A stretch of 39,283 bases of DNA from Nitrospirota bacterium (GTDB lineage: Bacteria > Nitrospirota > Nitrospiria > Nitrospirales > Nitrospiraceae): positions 1 through 39,283 of the forward strand of contig JACZQN010000007.1 of NCBI GenBank assembly GCA_022545705.1, read 5' to 3'. This document shows positions 32,890-39,283 of the stretch, one piece after another. Made by a program: the position numbers and the translations under genes. Each line of letters opens with the position of its first letter. The stretch's first letter is position 1. Below the pieces are notes generated by a model. It was not told the origin of the DNA, ran no database searches, and worked only from the letters and a program-made list of their open reading frames with translations.

Positions 32890-33708
32890 CTACTTTCCTT
32901 TCTTTCCTTGAATGACGAAGTTCGCTTTGACCGATCCACCATCAGGGACATCCACGTCGGCTTCCACCTTCCCGGCCACCGGATGCCAGGCCAGGACTTT
33001 ATGCTTCCCGGCTGGGACATCCTTAATTTCGAACGTGCCGTCGTCCTTCACCACGGTGTAGTACGGATTCTCTACTGGGAGGTACCAGCCCTGCATGAAT
33101 TCATGCTGATCGCACTGGAGGCGCATGACAGAGCCCCTCTTGGCCATCCGCATCTTGATCTTCTTTTCCAGACTATCGCCTTTCTTGGCCAACCCGATGT
33201 TGAACAGGGTGGAAGACTTGGCCCCCAACACATCAAACGAATGGGGGTTATGAAGCACTCCCAACTTTGATGGAAAATTACCTTTCGGTCCCGGATCGTC
33301 GGGATCTGCGTCAAGGTTCTCGACGTAAAACTTTCGCTTGTTCACCAGCACGCCGGTGTACGGAAGAAACTCACAGAGCTCAGCGACGACCTCTGTGCGT
33401 TTGTACCCTTTCATCCACTTTTTGTCCTTAATGTCCCGCACCGAGACCACGGCATATTTCAAACCACCACCCTTCGTAACTTGGACTTCCTTGAGCAGAC
33501 GGGTCTCACCATCCGCGCTCTTGCTCGGGTTCTTTTTGCAGAACTTAGTGTTGGGAAACTTCGAGAATAGAAACTCCTTGGGCGGTGGCACCTTTCCGGT
33601 GTAGGTCACCTTCCCCGTGATAGTCCCACCGGCCTGGGCAACCAATGGGGCGGCGATGAGCGCAGTTCCCACCAAAAGAGACAGTATGAAAAATTGACGC
33701 GTCTTCAT
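32890..33708 (-). CDS. Exported cupredoxin-like, carboxypeptidase-regulatory-fold protein
   Basis: 272 residues from the ATG at 33708, which has AGGAGG 7 bases upstream and a signal peptide (MKTRQFF..., about 1-25). The frame is open for 81 more codons upstream, but these carry no signal. The start of the mature part (GGTITGKVTYTGKVPPPKEF) and the end (DDGTFEIKDVPAGKHKVLAWHP) are a split carboxypeptidase-regulatory-like beta sandwich. In between, NPHSFDV and CDQHEFM suggest a His/Cys/His/Met set like a type 1 copper site, as in methylamine-utilisation-type proteins (inference). It is a paralogue of the frameshifted gene at 38204-39116. It could bind copper in the periplasm or carry electrons. 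A strong promoter lies upstream. Confidence 0.8.
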   Translation of the reverse strand: MKTRQFFILSLLVGTALIAAPLVAQAGGTITGKVTYTGKVPPPKEFLFSKFPNTKFCKKNPSKSADGETRLLKEVQVTKGGGLKYAVVSVRDIKDKKWMKGYKRTEVVAELCEFLPYTGVLVNKRKFYVENLDADPDDPGPKGNFPSKLGVLHNPHSFDVLGAKSSTLFNIGLAKKGDSLEKKIKMRMAKRGSVMRLQCDQHEFMQGWYLPVENPYYTVVKDDGTFEIKDVPAGKHKVLAWHPVAGKVEADVDVPDGGSVKANFVIQGKKGK

Positions 33709-33849
33709 GGTTCTTCCTCCTGAATTGAAAAACTTTGGCCGATCAAGCGAGTCTCGGTTGGTAGTTCCAAGGCAGGCACACTCGTATGGTATCAAACAAG
33801 CGTACGCGCGGGAAAGACCCTCAGGACCTCCTGTGTCACAGGGGCGATT

Positions 33850-33879
33850 TTTATAACAGTGTTCCCCGACACCTGTCAA
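33850..33879 (-). promoter_or_regulatory. Strong sigma70-like promoter for the cupredoxin-like gene
   Basis: On the minus strand TTGACA (33879-33874) is separated by 18 bases from TATAAA (33855-33850), among the best promoter matches in the window. Transcripts would have a leader of about 135 bases before the ATG at 33708, with a small CCTGTGACACAGG hairpin near the start. Apart from this, the 291-base gap 33709-33999 shows no gene. Confidence 0.6.
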
Positions 33880-33999
33880 GCCTGGGAGACTGGCGGTCCT
33901 TGAGGGAACACACCCACAGGGCTTATCGAAGTCATGAGACTGGAAGGACAAGATTGCCTTTGGAGCTGGATTCGTCTGGAGTCCCGAGATGGTTGCGGT

Positions 34000-35961
34000 T
34001 CAAGAGCTTGATGCGCGCTGGGGGATCCTCGCGAGGAGCTGCGTGAGGGCTTCTCCCAGCTCGCGTGGATCGGCGATCGGCTGGGAACAGAGCCGATCGG
34101 TGCAAATATACGCCCGCGGCGTCTCTAGATTCGGAAATGTCACTTGGCCAATTGATAGCGAATCCACTCCTGGTTCAAGAAACCGAACAATTTTCCCCGG
34201 AGCGTACAGGCGCAGCGCTCCCTCAAACAGGCGCTTGCTTATCTGACTGGTCCGCGAGCCCACCACGACCATATGCACCGGGTAGCTGAGAGACCGGTTC
34301 ACGGCCAGGGCGGCTAAGGCGACCGGTAGGGGTTCGGCAACTGCCAGCACAAAGCGAAGCGTGCGTTCAGCCGTCTCTCGATAGTGTGACTTCTCCGTGA
34401 GGTAGAAGAGATCATTGAACAGCATGGACGCGTGCAAATTGTCCTCGACCGGCTTGTGCGGCAGCCGGAGCAAGCCTTGATCTGCGGATCTCTGCGGCCG
34501 ATCAAAGAACCCTCCCGCGCGCGGATCCTCCAACTGCTGCACGCAATCCGTCGCGACCGATTCTGCTCGGTTCAGATACATGTGGTCACCGCTCGCGTAG
34601 AGAGCCTCGATCAGCGCCTTGGCAAACCAAACCTGGTCCGCCAGGAATCCGAACTCTCGCGGGCTTCCGTCTGCAACAACATGAGCCATGCCGAGGCCTG
34701 CTTTGTACCGCTCATCATAGAGGCGGTTGAGCGTGTTCAGAGCCACTGCTCGAAATCGCTCATTCCCCAGCACGTGGGAGGCGCGGAGATAGGCAATGAT
34801 CATCTGTCCATTCCAGTGAGTATAGACCGTACGGTCAACGTGCGGCATGCCGAGCTTCGTTCGCTGGGCTTCGCCGAGGAGAAAGTACTCCTCTCCAGCA
34901 ACATATCCCCCGCGTTGGCTCTTCGCATCGGCATCCTGGCTCCCAAAGAATCCCTCTCCAGTCTGACTGGAGAGAAAGCGCTCCACATACCCGATGAGCC
35001 GTTCGGCCACCACCCTGTACTTTGGATCACGGGTGACCTGGTAGGCTTCCAGGTAATTCTGAAGATTAGCCGCCTGGATGTTGAGCATCTTTTCATAGTG
35101 CGGCTTGGTCCAATCCGCCTCTTCCGCATAGCGATAGAACCCGCCCCAGACCGGGTCAAGCAGACGACGTTGTGCGTCGAGCGTCTTCAACGCCATGTGC
35201 TTCATGTCCTCGTTCTTCGTTCGATGATACTGCCGGAACGCAAACGTGATCGCTTCCGGCTCGAGAAACTTCGGCGCGTCGCGGAAGCCGCCGTGCTCCG
35301 AATCAAAGCTCTGGCGCATGACCGCGACAGATCGGCCCACCACTGCCGAATCAATTGGACCGTTGGACGGAGCATTCCGATTGAGCGCCGCTTCAACCTT
35401 TACCCAACCCTCGGCAGCCCGATTCACCAGTTCGTCCTTATGCTCCCTGTAGTACGCGTCGGACTCCAGCAGCACGGTTGTCAAATCCTCAGGCTCGAGG
35501 AAGTTGGCTTGGAAGAGAATCTCACCGCTCCGCAGCAACACACTGGTGGTGGGCCACCCCCCACGCCGATACCGGGCCTCGATGTCAGGCCGCCGATCAG
35601 TCTCCACGCGGATCGGCACAAACCGAGCATTCACCAGCCCGATGACCTCGGGGTTGGAATAGGTTGTCTCCTCCATCACATGACAGGCATGGCACCACAG
35701 CGCTGTCAGGTCCAAGAGAATGAGCTTGTCCTCTGCCTGTGCGCGGGTAAATCCTTTGTCCCCCCAGTCGAGCCATTGAATCTTCGAAGCCGTCCGACCC
35801 TGATCGATGACCGATACAGACAGGTTCGCTATGCTGGATGCACTGTGGGATCCCTGGACACCCCCGAATGCAGCATGATCCTCGGCCGTGGCTGGGACTG
35901 CCGCCCCGAGAGCCACAAGCAACCAGAAGACAAGAGTCACACTGACTCGATTCCAACGCAT
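34000..35961 (-). CDS. Exported DUF255 thioredoxin-fold protein (SPATA20/YyaL-like)
   Basis: 653 residues from the ATG at 35961, which begins a clear signal peptide (MRWNRVSV..., cleavage near residue 26). The frame is open for 42 codons further upstream, without a signal. The N-terminal domain has a thioredoxin-type motif WCHACHVMEE (about residues 88-97) and RRGGWPTTSVLL with a cis-proline region. The C-terminal 400 residues form the alpha/alpha toroid typical of the YyaL/SPATA20 family. Most relatives are cytoplasmic, so export is notable. A role in periplasmic thiol chemistry is possible but not established for the family. It is last in a run of exported proteins, 184 bases after the HEAT gene. 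Confidence 0.86.
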   Translation of the reverse strand: MRWNRVSVTLVFWLLVALGAAVPATAEDHAAFGGVQGSHSASSIANLSVSVIDQGRTASKIQWLDWGDKGFTRAQAEDKLILLDLTALWCHACHVMEETTYSNPEVIGLVNARFVPIRVETDRRPDIEARYRRGGWPTTSVLLRSGEILFQANFLEPEDLTTVLLESDAYYREHKDELVNRAAEGWVKVEAALNRNAPSNGPIDSAVVGRSVAVMRQSFDSEHGGFRDAPKFLEPEAITFAFRQYHRTKNEDMKHMALKTLDAQRRLLDPVWGGFYRYAEEADWTKPHYEKMLNIQAANLQNYLEAYQVTRDPKYRVVAERLIGYVERFLSSQTGEGFFGSQDADAKSQRGGYVAGEEYFLLGEAQRTKLGMPHVDRTVYTHWNGQMIIAYLRASHVLGNERFRAVALNTLNRLYDERYKAGLGMAHVVADGSPREFGFLADQVWFAKALIEALYASGDHMYLNRAESVATDCVQQLEDPRAGGFFDRPQRSADQGLLRLPHKPVEDNLHASMLFNDLFYLTEKSHYRETAERTLRFVLAVAEPLPVALAALAVNRSLSYPVHMVVVGSRTSQISKRLFEGALRLYAPGKIVRFLEPGVDSLSIGQVTFPNLETPRAYICTDRLCSQPIADPRELGEALTQLLARIPQRASSS

Positions 35962-36145
35962 AGCGGTATCCGTGTTCACGACTACCAGCCTAATCCAAAC
36001 ACCAACCCGCACGTCAATGCAAATCGGAACCCTAGCCCCTGGGGAAACGACGTTGGACGTATCACACACGGTTCCGAAGAACACCATGCTGGGTCAGGTA
36101 CTGGGCCGGAAGGAGCACAAGGAAGCACGGTCAAGATTGAGGCGC

Positions 36146-37522
36146 TCAGGTTGCCGAATTCGAGCTCCATCGGAGGATCCGGGCGAGAGCCCCTCCGGCC
36201 GTGGCCTGAACTGCGCTGTCGGAATCACGAAGCGCATGCTTGAGCAAAGGGATCACGTCCCGGCCCCCGACACGGCCAAGGGCTCGTGCGGCCGCAATCC
36301 GCGGCCTTGGGACAGGGTCGCGTAGCAGAAGGGACAAGGCGTTGACGACCTCGGCTCCTCGACCCTTGGAGAGGGCCCTCGCGGCAGACGACCTGACACC
36401 GGGGTTCTGGTCTTGCACGAGCCCACGGACCGTTCCGTCGACCTCCTTGTATGGGTGGCCGAGATGGAGCCAGGCCGATACCGCCGCAGCCCGTACACCG
36501 GGATTAGGATCTCGCAGGGCCTTCCTGAGTGCTGTCTCGGATTCATCGCTCCCGATTTTTCCCAGACTGACAGCCGCCACGCTTCGGACACCAGGGGCCC
36601 CTTCAGACAAAATACCGATCAGTGCGGGAACAGCTTCTGGCAACCCAAGGTCTCCCAGGGCCGCTGCCGCAGCCCCGCGAATCGAAGGTTGTGGATCACG
36701 CAGGGCACCCTTCAAAATCGGCAGCGCGCGTGGGTCACGGAGCTCACCCAACATGCGCAACGCGGCTCTCCGTTCAAGCCGGTTGTGCACCGAGGCCGCC
36801 TTCTCGAGGCTCGACCAATGACCTGCCTGTCCAAGCGCGACAAGAGCCCCTGCTGCCGCCACACGCACAATAGCCTGCTCATCGCTCAGCGACCGCTCAA
36901 CGAGCGGAATGACCGCACGGTCTCCAGACCGGCCAAGGCCTTTCAAGACGGCGACCCTCACCATGGCCGCCTGGTCCTTCACCGCTTGACGGAATCGCGC
37001 CGATCGCCGACCGGCCTCCAGTTTCCCCAGCCCTTCGGCCACAAGAGCGCGTACCAACCCGGATTCATCACTCAATCCGTCTTCAAGGTACGGGACTGTG
37101 TCCGGGGTATTTTGCTCCTTTAACGCGGTATAGGCCGCTCCCCGCATTTGTACTCGCATGTCATTGCGCAAGGGCAGAATAAATCCAATCCCGACCTCGC
37201 GCAGCAATGTGTGGTCTTCTCTACCCGCGACTGACGTGAGGCGCTCATACTCGTCGAAGGCCTGCTGCGGCTTTCCCTCACGAACAAAGGCGAGAATCTT
37301 TCGCTCTCGGTCTTGACGTGACGCGATCCGGTCGCCTTTCAGGCGAGCAACCTCGCGCGCACCGTCGCCAATGGTCTCGGGGCTCACGTGCGGCTGGGCC
37401 GCCAGGAGCCTCTCCGAGGAGTGGGCACCGCCTGCTCCCACCCCAGTTCCAGACACAGCCAGGACGACTGGCAACACGATCCCACCCGCGAGGAGCGCGC
37501 GTGTTGTACGTCCTCTCCTCAT
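36146..37522 (-). CDS. Exported HEAT-repeat (PBS-lyase type) protein
   Basis: 458 residues. A signal peptide (about 1-32) is followed by about 60 charged residues and then ten or more HEAT repeats of about 31 residues, each with the pattern L..AL.D....VR..AA.ALG.LG. HEAT solenoids are protein-binding scaffolds; there is no sign of bilin lyase chemistry. It starts 7 bases after the LolA-like gene and is followed by the exported DUF255 gene. The repeats make the gene prone to recombination, but no break is seen. Confidence 0.88.
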   Translation of the reverse strand: MRRGRTTRALLAGGIVLPVVLAVSGTGVGAGGAHSSERLLAAQPHVSPETIGDGAREVARLKGDRIASRQDRERKILAFVREGKPQQAFDEYERLTSVAGREDHTLLREVGIGFILPLRNDMRVQMRGAAYTALKEQNTPDTVPYLEDGLSDESGLVRALVAEGLGKLEAGRRSARFRQAVKDQAAMVRVAVLKGLGRSGDRAVIPLVERSLSDEQAIVRVAAAGALVALGQAGHWSSLEKAASVHNRLERRAALRMLGELRDPRALPILKGALRDPQPSIRGAAAAALGDLGLPEAVPALIGILSEGAPGVRSVAAVSLGKIGSDESETALRKALRDPNPGVRAAAVSAWLHLGHPYKEVDGTVRGLVQDQNPGVRSSAARALSKGRGAEVVNALSLLLRDPVPRPRIAAARALGRVGGRDVIPLLKHALRDSDSAVQATAGGALARILRWSSNSAT

Positions 37523-37528
37523 CGGACC

Positions 37529-38200
37529 TTAGCCAGCCTCACTCGGCTGCTCCTGCGCCTCAACCCTCTGATAGCCACGAGGCACTTCAAAGTAATAGTC
37601 CGGCTGCGCAGAGAAGACCACGTGTTCGTAGGAGACTGACCAGTCGCGGTCCTGGCTCAGGAGTTTGAGCATCAGGCCTTCTTCGGCATCGACCCATTCG
37701 TAATAACGTTCGCGGCGGCCGTGACGCTCTACGATGACGTCAAAAAGCTGAGCTGGACGATCGGCGGCTACCGAGTCGCCGATGAGCGAACGGCTGATCT
37801 CGCCTTCTAAATGGGCGGAGAAGCGAAGGAGGTGATCAGGCCGGATCGGCACGACGAGAACCTTTCGGCGTTGCGAAAGGATGTACCAGACCTCCTGCTT
37901 GTCCACTCGCACAATGGAGACCCCCGCGTTACCCAGGTCGGTTCTCACCCCGCCACGATGTTCGATGCGATATCGATCATGTTTCACAAACAATTGCGCA
38001 TGGGAGGTTCTTCCCCCGGAGTGCCATCTCACTCGTCCGGAAAACTCAAAGGCGTGTTCCTGTTGCCGATCAGTCTTCTCGGCCTCGACTGGGATGGGTT
38101 GATCACCCAGAACCGTTCCCGGCGTCGTCGCGTGAAGAAGGAGGAGAAGGAGGGACGAAGAATGGATGAGTCCTCGAGGCAGGAATGTGCACCAGGACAT
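37529..38200 (-). CDS. Exported LolA-like / outer-membrane lipoprotein-sorting-type protein
   Basis: 223 residues. A signal peptide (about 10-32, Leu-rich) is followed by a beta-rich domain with HAQLFVKHDRYRIEH, VDKQEVWYILSQRRKV and a YYEWVDAEEGLMLKLLS strand. This resembles the LolA/DUF4412 open-barrel fold that binds lipids. The similarity is to fold pattern only; sorting activity is not shown. The ATG at 38200 is 3 bases after the stop of the frameshifted cupredoxin-like gene, so translation of this gene may depend on that upstream frame. Confidence 0.65.
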   Translation of the reverse strand: MSWCTFLPRGLIHSSSLLLLLLHATTPGTVLGDQPIPVEAEKTDRQQEHAFEFSGRVRWHSGGRTSHAQLFVKHDRYRIEHRGGVRTDLGNAGVSIVRVDKQEVWYILSQRRKVLVVPIRPDHLLRFSAHLEGEISRSLIGDSVAADRPAQLFDVIVERHGRRERYYEWVDAEEGLMLKLLSQDRDWSVSYEHVVFSAQPDYYFEVPRGYQRVEAQEQPSEAG

Positions 38201-38203
38201 GGA

Positions 38204-39116
38204 TTATTGGCGCTTGACTGTCGGAAGGATCGTGAGGGGCCGACCTAGCGCTCCCAGCCCAAACCGGGAAGGTCTCTGCACTGTGTGTGCTGTCCGACGG
38301 CCAATTGGTGCCTTCAGTTGGAAATCGACGCTCAGGGTTCCTCCCGGTTCAATGGTGACTGTTCTCTCAGCCACGCCCTTGATCTGAGGATGCCAGGCCT
38401 GAAGGCGATAGGTCCCCGGGGGAACCATCGATGGCGTACTGACCTTGTGAATCAGTCATCGCGTAATACGGATTGTCCACCGCAAACGCCCAACTCTCCA
38501 TATACGCATGGAAACCACATTGCATGACGAAGATTCGCCGCCCTTTGCTCAAGTGAAACTGCTGCACCATGGACTTCCCCGGACGGTGGTCATGAGTTGC
38601 ATGCAAATCCCCACGCTTATGCTCGTGATTCATTGGCAACGGGGAGTTAAAGAGAACGCGGGCTCCCAACCTCCGAGAGGTCTCGTACGCCTGCACATCG
38701 TGCATCACCGGGTCCATATTGACCACTTCGACCCCATGCCCATCTCTTACGACATTCGTAAACGGAAGAAACTGGCAATCGCGGGCCATGACACGTGGAA
38801 TCGACATTGAGAAGGGCTTCCCCGTCTCAATCCCTTCCAACATGACCACGACATCTTGAATCCGACCGCCAGCGCCTACCGTGAAGTCGTGGAGGAGCCG
38901 CCACCCCTCACCATTCGAAATGCGACCGCAGTACTCAGGATCGGGGAAGGTGACCAAATTGAACCCTTTGGGCTCCGGCACAGGGCCCAGTAGCGTCACA
39001 GCGCCCGTAATGGTTCCTCCGTTTTTAATCTCCCCGACTTCATAGGCGAGCGCAGGAGATGGCACCACGAAGATGAGGATGAGAGCACATAACCGCCAAC
39101 GTGTTGAACGTGTCAT
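38204..39116 (-). pseudogene. Cupredoxin-like carboxypeptidase-regulatory protein, frameshifted near 38425
   Basis: One frame (39116 to 38367) encodes a signal peptide (about 1-24), the start GGTITGAVTLLGPVPEPKGF and a likely copper-type motif CGFHAYM, matching the protein at 32890-33708. After DSQGQYAID (near 38425) it turns into unrelated sequence. The proper end, VPPGTYRLQAWHP through a strand-rich tail, continues in another frame and stops at 38204. Compared with the paralogue's IKDVPAGKHKVLAWHP, this needs one base removed or two added at the GG next to the C5/G4 run. It is either a real mutation or a sequencing error. The intact product would be about 300 residues. Confidence 0.82.
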
Positions 39117-39136
39117 AGCTCACCACATTGCTAACC

Positions 39137-39175
39137 CGCATTATTCACGAACCATGAGCGTTCGTGAATAATGCG
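39137..39175. repeat. Perfect 16-bp inverted repeat, 7-base loop
   Basis: The arm 39137-39152 (cgcattattcacgaac) is the exact reverse complement of 39160-39175, with the loop catgagc. It lies 20 bases upstream of the frameshifted gene's start and immediately before another palindrome, so it could be a repeated extragenic element, not a gene-specific operator. Confidence 0.85.
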
Positions 39176-39206
39176 CCGACAGGTGCGGCTCCTCCGCACC
39201 TGTCGG
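39176..39206. repeat. Perfect 13-bp inverted repeat, 5-base loop
   Basis: ccgacaggtgcgg (39176-39188) pairs exactly with 39194-39206 across the loop ctcct. It directly abuts the preceding hairpin, so the two stems can form side by side. Confidence 0.85.
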
Positions 39207-39283
39207 TTTCGACAGGCCGTACGGCCGGCTCAAGGCTAGCCCTGAGCGAAGCCCCGCTCCTGCGGGGCGAAGTCGAAGCCCGG
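39207..39283. repeat. Nested palindromes of a REP-like element, running to the window end
   Basis: A 12-base palindrome ggccgtacggcc (39215-39226) is followed by gctcaaggc/gccctgagc (39228-39247, one mismatch) and gccccgc/gcggggc (39251-39268, TCCT loop). All are bracketed by ttcgac and gtcgaa at the outer edges. No gene is seen here. Confidence 0.65.

Noticed and set aside
34432-36243. 603-aa plus-strand open frame opposite the DUF255 gene
   Set aside because: It is the antisense of a well-supported gene with a recognised family and signal peptide. Its translation shows no domain and it has no ribosome site.
1-39283. Sigma54 (-24/-12) promoters for the NtrC-type regulator
   Set aside because: No convincing TGGC-N8-TTGC was found by eye upstream of the NXR or oxidase genes; a position-weight scan would be needed.

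Overview
The window most likely comes from a nitrite-oxidising or comammox Nitrospira. The main reasons are three. First, the left end carries the start of an ethylbenzene-dehydrogenase-type gamma subunit, of the kind used as NxrC in nitrite oxidoreductase (NXR). Next to it lie a TorD-like chaperone, a four-cluster ferredoxin and a conserved unknown. Second, there are two paralogous, unusual cytochrome bd-like oxidase genes of the kind known from Nitrospira. Third, there are multihaem c-type cytochromes and a MobA enzyme. Almost everything is on the minus strand; the exceptions are a WD40 gene and one small predicted ORF. No rRNA, tRNA, CRISPR array or transposase was recognised.

Layout in window coordinates. 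1-3460: NXR accessory block. 3677-4783: seven-bladed WD40 protein on the plus strand, divergent from the NXR block. 4786-9401: histidine kinase and sigma54-type response regulator pair. 9495-17169: housekeeping block, read right to left as mobA, glycosyltransferase 9, argS, tgt, yajC, secD, secF. 17206-17239: strong terminator. 17263-23989: oxidase operon made of two tiny membrane proteins, a 650-aa bd-like oxidase, a four-helix dihaem cytochrome c, a four-helix monohaem cytochrome c, and a membrane-anchored dihaem/NxrC-like protein. 24129-24248: a small plus-strand membrane ORF. 24252-32641: second oxidase locus, read right to left as O-methyltransferase, DUF420 protein, PCP_red protein, unknown membrane protein, bd-like oxidase paralogue, DUF3047 protein, glycine-rich membrane protein and two anchored SUMF1-fold proteins. 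32890-39116: exported proteins, including two paralogous cupredoxin-like carboxypeptidase-regulatory proteins (one frameshifted), a LolA-like protein, a HEAT-repeat protein and a DUF255 thioredoxin-fold protein. 39137-39283: a cluster of palindromes.

How it fits together: NXR would oxidise nitrite in the periplasm and pass electrons to cytochrome c. The oxidase operon looks like a dedicated membrane complex that could take electrons from periplasmic cytochrome c to the bd-like oxidase, because it encodes its own c-haem subunits and I see no CydA quinol motif. MobA would supply the bis-MGD cofactor for NXR. The second locus carries a diverged oxidase plus likely biogenesis factors and may be a specialised or alternative version. 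The most interesting non-coding feature is a set of intergenic islands built from 7-, 8- or 9-base tandem units arranged as inverted arrays. One of them runs into the 3' end of a gene.
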